DNA of 31,127 nucleotides from a bacterium (GTDB lineage: Bacteria > JAMCPX01): positions 1-31,127 of the forward strand of contig JAJYUJ010000033.1 of NCBI GenBank assembly GCA_021792615.1, read 5' to 3'. The translations under genes were made by a program, and so were the position numbers. Positions 1-7,372 of this stretch are shown in pieces; position 1 is the first letter of the stretch; every line of letters begins with the position of its first letter. The notes under the pieces were generated by a model, which saw nothing but the letters and a program-made list of their open reading frames with translations, made no database searches and had not been told where the DNA came from.

Positions 1-22
1 TAGGGTCTCACAACTTTAAATA

Positions 23-53
23 TTGACAACTCTTAATTTCTAATTGATATACT
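23..53 (+). promoter_or_regulatory. sigma70-type promoter of the one-carbon operon
   Basis: A perfect -35 hexamer TTGACA lies at 23-28. TATACT at 48-53 is a good -10 (5 of 6), preceded by TGA, which makes an extended -10 (TGATATACT). The spacer is 19 bases, long but tolerable with an extended -10. It is followed by a Shine-Dalgarno AGGAA at 62-66 and the folD ATG at 72. This is a prediction from sequence match only. Confidence 0.6.
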
Positions 54-71
54 GGAATTGCAGGAAATACA

Positions 72-923
72 ATGGCACAGATAATAGACGGAAAAAATAT
101 AGCGCTTCAGGTGAAACTCGAAGTGAAGGAGCAGGTAGCACGGCTGAAGGCTCAGTATAACGCAATACCCGGGCTTGCGGTCATCCTCGTGGGTGATGAC
201 CCGGCATCTGCCGTATATGTCAGGAACAAGCAAAAGGCATGCGATGATGTCGGCATCAATTCGAGGACATTCAGCTTTGCAGCGGATGTGGAACAAAAAG
301 AGCTTGAGATACTGATAAGCGAGTTGAACAAAAACGCCCAGTACAACGGCATATTGGTCCAGATGCCCTTGCCAAAGCCGCTGAATTCAAGGGCACTTTT
401 GAATATGATCGACCCGGACAAGGACGTGGACGGCTTATTGCCGTCAAATATCGGCAAGCTCGTGATCGGCGAAGAGGCGCTGTACCCCTGTACACCGCTT
501 GGCATCATGGTGCTCTTGCAGCGGTATTCCCTGCCGGTATCCGGTGCTCACGCGGTTATCGTTGGAAGGAGCAATCTTGTCGGCAAGCCGCTTGCCCTGA
601 TGATGCTTGCCGCAAATGCGACGGTCACCGTATGCCACACCAAAACAAAAAATCTCGCCGATATCGTGAGTCAAGCGGATATCCTTGTCGCGGCAGCAGG
701 CAGGCGGGACGTAATAAAGGGTGAGTGGATCAAGCAGGGTGCTGTTGTGATCGATGTGGGTACCAATAGAGCGGAAAACGGCAAGCTTACCGGCGACGTA
801 GAATTCGAGCAGGCCGAGAAAAGGGCGTCGTTCATTACACCGGTACCCGGCGGGGTTGGCCCGATGACCATAGCCATGCTTATGAAAAACACCCTTGCTG
901 CAACCGAGAGGCAAATCAGGTAA
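72..923 (+). CDS. folD: bifunctional methylenetetrahydrofolate dehydrogenase / methenyltetrahydrofolate cyclohydrolase FolD
   Basis: Cytosolic enzyme that interconverts 5,10-methylene-, methenyl- and 10-formyl-tetrahydrofolate using NAD(P). At 283 residues it has the usual family length. The catalytic YxxxKxK motif is at Y49-K53-K55, the DKDVDG signature around 116-121, the nucleotide-binding GRSNLVGKP at 165-173, and PGGVGPMT at 259-266. The ATG at 72 has an AGGAA Shine-Dalgarno six bases upstream. Its TAA stop shares one base with the ATG of the next gene (TAATG), so it is the first gene of a coupled operon with both methylene-THF reductase subunits and the glycine cleavage genes. That context suggests work in the methyl branch of the Wood-Ljungdahl pathway or in glycine/serine one-carbon exchange. 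The identification is secure; the flux direction is inferred. Confidence 0.97.
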   Translation: MAQIIDGKNIALQVKLEVKEQVARLKAQYNAIPGLAVILVGDDPASAVYVRNKQKACDDVGINSRTFSFAADVEQKELEILISELNKNAQYNGILVQMPLPKPLNSRALLNMIDPDKDVDGLLPSNIGKLVIGEEALYPCTPLGIMVLLQRYSLPVSGAHAVIVGRSNLVGKPLALMMLAANATVTVCHTKTKNLADIVSQADILVAAAGRRDVIKGEWIKQGAVVIDVGTNRAENGKLTGDVEFEQAEKRASFITPVPGGVGPMTIAMLMKNTLAATERQIR

Positions 924-1582
924 TGATTGTTACGGACAACAAACCAAAGAAGGAAGTCCTTGAAGCAATGCAGGATTATCATAAAATATTCATTATTGGC
1001 TGCGGCTCGTGTGCTGCGGCAAGCAGGACAGGCGGCGAGGATGAATGCAGGATATGGGTCGATGATCTTAAAAAGAACGGCAAAGAGGCCGCGGGATACT
1101 TCATACCCGAGGAAACGTGCCATGTATTCCTTTTAAAGAGTATGCTTCGGCAATCCGGGGCGGCAGCGTCATCGGACGCCCTCCTCGTGCTTGCATGCGG
1201 TGCCGGCGTTCAGGCTGTGTCCGCGGCAACGGATAAGCCCGTTGTTGCAGGCCTGAACAGCATGTTCCTCGGTACCACCTACAGGGCCGGAGAGTTCTTA
1301 AAGTACTGTTCTCTGTGCGGGAGCTGCGTGCTTTCTTCTACAGCGGGCATATGCCCCGTTACGCGCTGTCCAAAAGGATTGTTGAATGGTCCGTGCGGAG
1401 GTATGGTGAACGGTATGTGTGAGGTTGACGCGAGTATGAAATGTGTATGGGTTGAGATATACGAGAGGTTAAAATCCCGGAACAAACAAAAGATCCTTGC
1501 AACGATTAACAAACCGAAATCTTTCGGCAATGTAAGGCATCAAAAGGTAGAGCCTAAAAAGCTATCGAAAGAGGGACGGTAA
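923..1582 (+). CDS. metV: methylenetetrahydrofolate reductase small subunit, MTHFR_C zinc/iron-sulfur domain (MetV)
   Basis: A 219-residue protein of the MTHFR C-terminal (MetV) type, the partner of MetF in anaerobes. In acetogens, MetV carries metal or iron-sulfur sites and joins MetF to an electron-delivering module. Two cysteine clusters are visible: GCGSCA near residue 26-31, followed by SRTGGE, and a dense C-terminal set from about residue 132 (YCSLCGSC, ICPVTRCPKG, GPCGG, GMCEVD, MKCVW). That gives at least eight conserved-looking cysteines. The last 30 residues are basic and probably disordered. Start and stop overlap both neighbours by one base (TAATG on each side), strong evidence of translational coupling with folD and metF. 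No RnfC2, HdrA or MvhD electron-transfer gene is adjacent, so the electron donor is unknown. Confidence 0.9.
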   Translation: MIVTDNKPKKEVLEAMQDYHKIFIIGCGSCAAASRTGGEDECRIWVDDLKKNGKEAAGYFIPEETCHVFLLKSMLRQSGAAASSDALLVLACGAGVQAVSAATDKPVVAGLNSMFLGTTYRAGEFLKYCSLCGSCVLSSTAGICPVTRCPKGLLNGPCGGMVNGMCEVDASMKCVWVEIYERLKSRNKQKILATINKPKSFGNVRHQKVEPKKLSKEGR

Positions 1583-2445
1583 TGTCAAAACTCAGCGATG
1601 CATTAAAAAACAAGGAATTCGTGATTACCGCAGAGCTCTCTCCAAGAAAGGGCACCATTGTCTCCAATTTTATAAAAACGGTGAACGTACTGAAGGATAA
1701 GGTACACGCGATCAATATCACCGACAATCAGAGGGCTGTTATGCGGATGAGCTCTCTCGTTGCTTCCTACCTCGTTCTCAGGGAAGGCGTGGAACCCGTT
1801 TATCAGCTTACATGCAGGGACAGGAACAGGCTTGCACTCCAATCAGACCTCATCGGCGCGGCAGCACTCGGGATAAGGAATGTGCTGGCACTCACCGGGG
1901 ATCATCCTTCTGCAGGCGACGCCCCCGAGGCAAAGCCCGTGTTCGATCTTGATGCAGCGACCCTGCTGCAAACCATAACAAAATTAAATGCGGGTTTCGA
2001 TCTGAACGGCCATCCGCTCAAGGGGGCAACGGATCTCTTCCCAGGCGCTGCACTGACACCCCAGACAGAACCTCTTGAGCCGGTGCTGCTTGCAATGGAA
2101 CGGAAGATACAAGCAGGGGCGAAATTTTTTCAGACACAGCCTGTTTTTGACATAGATGCCTTTGCATCCTTCATGTCGAAAACGCAACAGTTCCGGATTC
2201 CTGTTATGCCCGGAATACTCCTCCTGCACTCTGCAGAGCAGGCATTGAATCTGAACGCACACGTGCCCGGCATAAAAATTCCGGATTCTTTAATTAAAAG
2301 GCTCGAAACAGCTGCAGATCCTCACCGTGAGGGGATTGAGATAGCAGGCGAACTTATCGGCAAGCTGCGACAAGTTTCCCAGGGTGTGCATATCATGACC
2401 GTGGGTCAGGAAAAAGACATTTCTACAGTACTAGAAAGGATTTAA
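1582..2445 (+). CDS. metF: 5,10-methylenetetrahydrofolate reductase (MetF)
   Basis: FAD-dependent TIM-barrel enzyme of 287 residues that reduces methylene-THF to methyl-THF. Family signatures are TAELSPRKG at the N terminus (the E of the first strand), the QLTCRDRNR segment near residue 77-85, NVLALTGDHP near 100-109, and GAKFFQTQPVFD near 179-190. It begins at the ATG sharing the A of the metV stop (TAATG). Short MetF forms like this one work with MetV in anaerobic Wood-Ljungdahl or methyl-THF oxidising organisms. One base separates its stop from gcvT. The enzyme assignment is secure; whether it runs reductively or oxidatively cannot be read from sequence. Confidence 0.95.
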   Translation: MSKLSDALKNKEFVITAELSPRKGTIVSNFIKTVNVLKDKVHAINITDNQRAVMRMSSLVASYLVLREGVEPVYQLTCRDRNRLALQSDLIGAAALGIRNVLALTGDHPSAGDAPEAKPVFDLDAATLLQTITKLNAGFDLNGHPLKGATDLFPGAALTPQTEPLEPVLLAMERKIQAGAKFFQTQPVFDIDAFASFMSKTQQFRIPVMPGILLLHSAEQALNLNAHVPGIKIPDSLIKRLETAADPHREGIEIAGELIGKLRQVSQGVHIMTVGQEKDISTVLERI

Positions 2446-2446
2446 T

Positions 2447-3517
2447 ATGAAACGAACACCTCTCTACGAAATTCATAAAACGCTCAATGCAAAATTTATG
2501 GAATTCGGCGGCTACGAGATGCCGCTGCAGTATACGGGTATTATCGAAGAACACCTTGCCGTGAGGAAGAAAGCCGGTATCTTCGACGTGAGTCACATGG
2601 GAGAGATATTTATCAGCGGCAAAGACGCTCTCTCTTTTTGTGAGTGGCTGACGCCAAATCATGTGGCGCGGCTTTCCGCGGGACAGGCACAGTACAGCTT
2701 TTTACTCAATGAGCGGGGCGGGGTAATAGATGACCTGATCATTTACCGGCTTTCGGCAGACTCTTTTATGTTTTGTGTGAATGCATCCAATACGGACAAG
2801 GATTATAACTGGATACTGTCGAACAGGAAAGGGAACATCGTCATCGACAACAAGTCGGAGGATATCGGCTTAATCTCTGTCCAGGGGCCGTTGTCGGGGA
2901 TAATCATGCAATCGATCTTCCCGGATATACAGGAAATCAAGAGGTTCACGTTTAAGACCGATACCTTCAAAGGCAGGCAGATCTACTTTTCAAGAACAGG
3001 GTATACGGGCGAGGACGGTTATGAATGCTTTGTGGATAACGCGGTTGTCGTTGATTTGTGGAATGCAGTCATGGAAAGCGGCAGGCTGCACGGCATAAAG
3101 CCCATAGGCCTCGGTGCCCGGGATACGCTGCGGGCTGAGATGGGATATCCCCTTTACGGTATGGAGCTGAACGACACGACAACACCGCTTTCGGCCGACC
3201 TCGGCTGGGTGATCAAAATGGATAAGGGCGCGTTTATAGGCAGTGATGCCCTCAAAGTCGTTGCCGAAAAAGGTGTAGGCAAAAGGCTGACCGGCATTAT
3301 CATGAACGGAAGGTCCATACCGAGACACCAGAACCCGGTACTGTGGAAGGATAAAATCATAGGAGAGGTAACGACCGGCACGTATTCACCGTCGTTGTCC
3401 CGCGGTATTGCAATGGCTTATATTGATGACGATGCCGAGGTGAGCGAGGTCGGTGTGGACATCAGGAGTATTCTTCATACCGGGACTGTGGTTCAGTTGC
3501 CGTTTATAAAAAAATAG
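2447..3517 (+). CDS. gcvT: aminomethyltransferase, glycine cleavage system T protein
   Basis: A 356-residue T protein. It transfers the methylene group of aminomethyl-lipoyl GcvH to tetrahydrofolate, releasing ammonia, or runs in reverse to build glycine. Signatures are TPLYEIHKTLNAKF at the start, GIFDVSHMGE near 45-54, TGYTGEDGYE near 187-196, LGARDTLRAEMGYPLYG near 222-238, and GEVTTGTYSPSL near 309-320. The length is normal for the family. It begins one base after the metF stop, so it is in the same transcript, and gcvH follows after an 11-base gap holding a GGAGG ribosome site. The methylene-THF it makes or uses is the direct substrate of FolD and MetVF upstream. Confidence 0.97.
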   Translation: MKRTPLYEIHKTLNAKFMEFGGYEMPLQYTGIIEEHLAVRKKAGIFDVSHMGEIFISGKDALSFCEWLTPNHVARLSAGQAQYSFLLNERGGVIDDLIIYRLSADSFMFCVNASNTDKDYNWILSNRKGNIVIDNKSEDIGLISVQGPLSGIIMQSIFPDIQEIKRFTFKTDTFKGRQIYFSRTGYTGEDGYECFVDNAVVVDLWNAVMESGRLHGIKPIGLGARDTLRAEMGYPLYGMELNDTTTPLSADLGWVIKMDKGAFIGSDALKVVAEKGVGKRLTGIIMNGRSIPRHQNPVLWKDKIIGEVTTGTYSPSLSRGIAMAYIDDDAEVSEVGVDIRSILHTGTVVQLPFIKK

Positions 3518-3528
3518 ATGGAGGTAAT

Positions 3529-3918
3529 ATGAATGTACCAAAGGATTTAAAATACACAAAGGATCACGAATGGGCACGGATTGAAGGTACAAGCGTAACT
3601 GTTGGCATAACGGATTACGCGCAGGACAAGCTTGGCGATGTGGTATTTATAGAGATTCAGGACGGAGATACCAGGCTGAAACAGGGTGAAAAGTTCGGGA
3701 CCGTAGAATCGGTAAAATCCGTTTCAGACCTTTTCACGCCGCTGAGCGGCAAAATAACGGAAGTGAATAAAGACCTTATCGACCATCCCGAGTTTGTCAA
3801 CAAAGACCCGTACGGGAAGGCATGGATGATCAAACTCGCAGCAGATAATATTCAGAATGAGCCGGCCGGTTTGATGGATGCGGACGCTTATGAAAAATAC
3901 TGCAAAGAAGCCGGATAA
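3529..3918 (+). CDS. gcvH: glycine cleavage system H protein
   Basis: A 129-residue lipoyl carrier protein that shuttles the aminomethyl intermediate between P, T and L proteins. The lipoylation lysine is K63 in ESVKSVSD (the E. coli equivalent is at position 64-65). KDHEWARI at 11-18 and NKDPYGKAWM near 96-105 are family signatures. The ribosome site GGAGG lies about six bases before the ATG. No lipoate ligase, lipoate synthase or lipoamide dehydrogenase is found in the window, so lipoylation must be supplied from elsewhere. Confidence 0.97.
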   Translation: MNVPKDLKYTKDHEWARIEGTSVTVGITDYAQDKLGDVVFIEIQDGDTRLKQGEKFGTVESVKSVSDLFTPLSGKITEVNKDLIDHPEFVNKDPYGKAWMIKLAADNIQNEPAGLMDADAYEKYCKEAG

Positions 3919-3940
3919 CGGTTTGAAGGACTGAAGCGGT

Positions 3941-3952
3941 ATGTACCTATGA
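3941..3952 (+). other. possible three-residue mini-cistron (MYL) overlapping the gcvPA start
   Basis: ATG TAC CTA TGA at 3941-3952 has a GAAGGA Shine-Dalgarno (3925-3930) ten bases upstream. Its stop overlaps the gcvPA initiation codon as ATGA. Ribosomes terminating here could re-initiate on gcvPA, whose own start has no close ribosome site. This is seen in sequence; the function is inferred and may be chance. Confidence 0.25.
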
Positions 3953-5325
3953 CACGACCATTTATATCCATAACAGAACAGGAAAAGCAGCAGATGCTGG
4001 ATGCTGCCGGCGTAAAAAGTATCGGGGAGCTTTTTTCCGGAATTCCGGAGTCTATCAGGAAAGATGCAGAGGCTGCATGGAAACACTCCCGTCATTTCTT
4101 AACACCGCGTTCGGAGCAAGAGGTGATTGAAGAGCTCGGCGCATTAGCGGAAAAAAATGCTCGGGCAGTGCAGAGCATAAGCTTTGCAGGCGCCGGTGCA
4201 TACGGTCATTTTATTCCAGCGGCGCTGAATTATATCCTCAGCCGGTCCGAGTTTGTAACGAGTTATACGCCGTATCAGGCGGAGATCGCCCAGGGCACTC
4301 TGCAGTCCGTTTTTGAGTTCCAGAGCTATATAACCATGCTCACCGGTATGGATCTGGCAAATGCATCCATGTATGACGGTGCATCCGCATGTGCGGAATC
4401 CGTATTGATGGCCATGCGTATAACCGGTAAACACCGCATTCTCGTTTCCCGTGCCCTGCATCCGCATTACCGTGAAGTGATCAATACCTATACACAGGGT
4501 ATGGATGCGGACGTCGGTTATATACCGTATGACCCGCAAACAGGGGTTACATCGGTATCCGCACTGAGCGGCATGATTGATGAAACCACGGCGTGTGTCG
4601 TTGCGGGCTACCCGAATTTTTTTGGTATCGTAGAGCCCGTTGACAGTCTTTTCAGGATAGCCGCAGACAAAAAAGCGCTGTCCATAGCGGTTATAACGGA
4701 AGCAATGTCAACAGGGTTGCTCATGCCCCCGGGCAGGCTTGGTGCGTCCATAACGGCAATGGAGTGCCAGTCTTTTGGAGTGCCGCTTTCCTTCGGAGGC
4801 CCGTACATCGGCGTTATCGCCGCCAAAAAAGAGTTTGTACGGCAGCTTCCGGGCAGGCTTGTCGGCGAGACCGTGGATAAAGAAGGCAGCAGGGCATTCA
4901 CGCTGACACTCTCTACCAGGGAGCAGCATATCCGCAGGGAAAAGGCAACATCGAATATTTGCAGCAACGAAGGCCTGCTTGCCATTGCAGTGGCAATATA
5001 CCTGGGCCTTACCGGCAAAAGCGGACTGATGCATACAGCACGGGTTAATCATGATAATGCCGTTTACCTCCATGACAAGCTCAATGAAATAGACGGAATT
5101 ACTTTTCCCTTCAAAAGTCCGTTTTTCAATGAATTTGTTGTCAGGGTAAAAAATCTTAATCATAATTATAATGCCCTCGTGAAGGGCGGATACATACCCG
5201 GTGTGATGATTGAACCTTACTATGACGATATGAAGGATTGTTTGCTGGTGAATGCTACGGAAATGCACACGCACAAGCAGATGGATAGATTTGTACAGAA
5301 AGTAAAAAACATATCGGAAGTATAG
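3949..5325 (+). CDS. gcvPA: glycine dehydrogenase (decarboxylating) subunit 1, P protein N-terminal half
   Basis: A 458-residue subunit 1 of the two-subunit glycine decarboxylase, as found in many anaerobes and Gram-positives. Recognisable segments are SFAGAGAYGHFIPA near 78-90, TPYQAEIAQGTLQ near 105-117, NASMYDGASACAE near 138-150, GGPYIGVIAAK near 280-290, and LVGETVDKEGSRAFTLTLSTREQHIRR, written here as parts LVGETVDKEG and FTLTLSTREQHIRR (around 304-332). Subunit 1 does not carry the PLP-binding lysine, which lies in subunit 2 (GcvPB). No gcvPB follows or occurs elsewhere in the window, which is unusual because gcvPA and gcvPB are normally adjacent. The ATG at 3949 lacks a well-spaced Shine-Dalgarno: GAAGGA at 3925-3930 is 18 bases away and better placed for a four-codon mini-cistron at 3941. 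Confidence 0.95.
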   Translation: MTRPFISITEQEKQQMLDAAGVKSIGELFSGIPESIRKDAEAAWKHSRHFLTPRSEQEVIEELGALAEKNARAVQSISFAGAGAYGHFIPAALNYILSRSEFVTSYTPYQAEIAQGTLQSVFEFQSYITMLTGMDLANASMYDGASACAESVLMAMRITGKHRILVSRALHPHYREVINTYTQGMDADVGYIPYDPQTGVTSVSALSGMIDETTACVVAGYPNFFGIVEPVDSLFRIAADKKALSIAVITEAMSTGLLMPPGRLGASITAMECQSFGVPLSFGGPYIGVIAAKKEFVRQLPGRLVGETVDKEGSRAFTLTLSTREQHIRREKATSNICSNEGLLAIAVAIYLGLTGKSGLMHTARVNHDNAVYLHDKLNEIDGITFPFKSPFFNEFVVRVKNLNHNYNALVKGGYIPGVMIEPYYDDMKDCLLVNATEMHTHKQMDRFVQKVKNISEV

Positions 5326-5574
5326 AGGCATAGTATCTTAGGTTTCCCTCTTAAAATAAGAGGGACGGAAGAGCGTTATAAAATTTATACGTAATGACCC
5401 GGCTTTGATTGAAGCGGTATTGTATGAATTAAAAGAAAAAATAACTCCCCTAATTCCTCTTAATCTACGAGGGGGATAGAGAAGAGATCCTTTGTTTCTT
5501 TTTATGCTGTTTGTTCAGTAAGAGTTTTGGGACACGATAAACGTAAAGGGAGGGGATTAAAGGAGAATGTTGCA
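5326..5574. repeat. 249-base spacer with two palindromic hairpins between gcvPA and thiolase
   Basis: The spacer holds a perfect 8-bp hairpin with an AAA loop at 5346-5364 (CCCTCTTA/TAAGAGGG) and a related imperfect one at 5446-5476 (CTCCCC ... CCTC ... CGAGGGGG). Neither ends in a T-run, so they look more like dispersed intergenic palindromes than classical terminators. Between them one frame (5360-5479) is open for 39 codons without an ATG, reading KSVIKFIRNDPALIEAVLYE and onward, which has the feel of real coding sequence. It could be the remnant of a lost gene or mobile element. No gcvPB signature is visible here. A G-rich stretch and AAAGGAG at the right end serve the thiolase. Confidence 0.5.
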
Positions 5575-6750
5575 ATGAAAAAAAGTGTAATTGTAAGTGC
5601 GGCAAGAACGCCTGTCGGCAGCTTTATGGGTGCGCTATCCGGTGTTGCTGCACCGCGGCTTGGCAGTAGAGCAATACAAGAGGCGGTCCGGAGGGCAGGG
5701 GTTGATGCTGCGAAGATAGACGAAGTAATCATGGGTAATGTTCTTACCGGCGGTGAGGGCCAGGCGCCGGCAAGGCAGGCCATGCGTTATGCCGGTATAC
5801 CGGATTCTGCAGGTGCACTGACGATAAACAAGGTGTGCGGGTCCGGCGTTAAATCGGTTATGCTTGCGGATCAGATTATACGATCCGGAGATGCCCGGAT
5901 GATCGTTGCGGGCGGTATGGAAAATATGAGCAGCGCGCCGTACTTCCTTGAAAAGGCGCGGCAAGGCTACAGGATGGGTAACGGAAACGTGATAGATTCC
6001 ATGATCTGGGATGGATTGTGGGACCCGTACAATAACTTTCACATGGGGAATGCCGCGGAGTTATGTGCGAAGGAATACCATTATACAAGGGAAGCGCAGG
6101 ATGCGTTTGCCGTGGAAAGCTACAAGCGCTCACAGAGCGCGATCAGCAAGGGCCTGTTCAAGCGCGAGATCGTAAAAGTGGAGATTCAGGGGAAGAAGGG
6201 TACTGTGATTGTCGAGCAGGATGAAGAACCGGCAAAGGTAGACTTTGCAAAGATACCTTCATTGAAACCCGCTTTCGTAAAAGACGGAACGGTGACAGCC
6301 GCGAATGCTTCCACGATAAACGATGGAGCGGGTGCCGTCATTGTCGTCGATGAAGACTATGCGAAGGAATTAGGGCTAAAGCCGGTTGCACGGATCGTGG
6401 CATCGGCGCAGGCTGCCAAAGCACCCGAATGGTTTACCCTTGCCCCGGTCGATGCAATCAAGAATGTTTTTAAGAAGGCGGGCATGACAAAGGACGGCAT
6501 AGATCTGTACGAGATCAACGAAGCATTTGCCGTAGTTACCATGGTTGCAATGGATCAGCTCGGTCTTGACCCTGCAAAGGTGAACGTACGGGGCGGAGCA
6601 ATATCCATCGGACATCCCATCGGTGCATCGGGAACACGGCTTCTCGTTACGCTTTTGCACGCACTGCAGGACATGAATAAGTCAACCGGGCTCGTTACGC
6701 TTTGCATCGGGGGCGGCGAGGCCGTTGCCATGATAGTTGAACGAATGTGA
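5575..6750 (+). CDS. acetyl-CoA C-acetyltransferase (thiolase)
   Basis: A 391-residue biosynthetic-type thiolase that condenses two acetyl-CoA to acetoacetyl-CoA, or cleaves the product. The active-site nucleophile is C88 in NKVCGSG, the catalytic histidine H347 in SIGHPIGASG, and the second cysteine C377 in LCIGGGEA. NEAFA at about 315-319 is also conserved. I chose the ATG at 5575 because AAAGGAG lies about nine bases upstream and MKKSVIVSAARTPVG is a canonical thiolase start; an upstream in-frame start at 5527 would add 16 unrelated residues. The stop overlaps the following Nudix gene by four bases (GTGA). Paired with the downstream acyl-CoA dehydrogenase it may serve short-chain acyl-CoA metabolism. 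Confidence 0.95.
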   Translation: MKKSVIVSAARTPVGSFMGALSGVAAPRLGSRAIQEAVRRAGVDAAKIDEVIMGNVLTGGEGQAPARQAMRYAGIPDSAGALTINKVCGSGVKSVMLADQIIRSGDARMIVAGGMENMSSAPYFLEKARQGYRMGNGNVIDSMIWDGLWDPYNNFHMGNAAELCAKEYHYTREAQDAFAVESYKRSQSAISKGLFKREIVKVEIQGKKGTVIVEQDEEPAKVDFAKIPSLKPAFVKDGTVTAANASTINDGAGAVIVVDEDYAKELGLKPVARIVASAQAAKAPEWFTLAPVDAIKNVFKKAGMTKDGIDLYEINEAFAVVTMVAMDQLGLDPAKVNVRGGAISIGHPIGASGTRLLVTLLHALQDMNKSTGLVTLCIGGGEAVAMIVERM

Positions 6751-7319
6751 TTGATTATACCTCGGTATTAAAAGAAAAACTCAAATATCTGAAACCAAGG
6801 GAGCTTTTTTCGGAGAAGATGAAAAAAGCCGCCGTTCTTGCTCTTTTTTACAACGTTCACGGTGACACCGGGCTTATCCTTACCAGAAAGGCACAGGGTA
6901 TCGGTTACCACTCGGATCAAATTTCGTTTCCCGGCGGCAATGTCGAAGATCAAGAGACCACCGTACAGGCTGCGCTGCGCGAAACAAAAGAAGAAATAGG
7001 CATAGATAAGAAATTCATCGAAATCATCGGCAGGTTCCACGACGATTCCGTGCCCATAAGCAAGTTTATCGTTACGCCGTATGCCGCACTTTTAAAAACC
7101 CAGCCCGTGTTCAAGCTTCAAACATCGGAGGTTAAAGAGGTATTTACCGTGCCGTTCGAATTTTTTCTCGATGATGCGAATTATACGCCGCAGAATGTAC
7201 TTATCCGGGGGAACGAATTGACCGTGGAAGGGTATAACTACAACGGACGCATCATATGGGGACTGACCTGCCGTTTTATCAGAACACTGGTGGAGATCAT
7301 CAAAGATACGTCCCTGTGA
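6747..7319 (+). CDS. Nudix hydrolase, CoA pyrophosphatase type (NudL/YeaB-like)
   Basis: A 190-residue Nudix hydrolase. The Nudix box fits GX5EX7REUXEEXGU closely: G at NVEDQ-E, then seven residues, then RETKEEIGI (about 69-91). It is preceded by the extended motif ILTRKAQGIGYHSDQISFPGG (in parts: LILTRKAQG and HSDQISFPGG, about 45-68) that marks the CoA-diphosphatase subfamily, which splits CoA or acyl-CoA into phosphopantetheine and 3',5'-ADP. It starts with GTG at 6747, overlapping the thiolase stop as GTGA, so the two are translationally coupled. That supports a link to CoA-ester turnover or damaged-CoA clean-up. Substrate remains an inference from the subfamily motif. Confidence 0.88.
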   Translation: MIDYTSVLKEKLKYLKPRELFSEKMKKAAVLALFYNVHGDTGLILTRKAQGIGYHSDQISFPGGNVEDQETTVQAALRETKEEIGIDKKFIEIIGRFHDDSVPISKFIVTPYAALLKTQPVFKLQTSEVKEVFTVPFEFFLDDANYTPQNVLIRGNELTVEGYNYNGRIIWGLTCRFIRTLVEIIKDTSL

Positions 7320-7372
7320 ACGGTTTCTGGATAGTGTGCTTCCCCTGATGGCATAGACAAACACCGGGGGGC

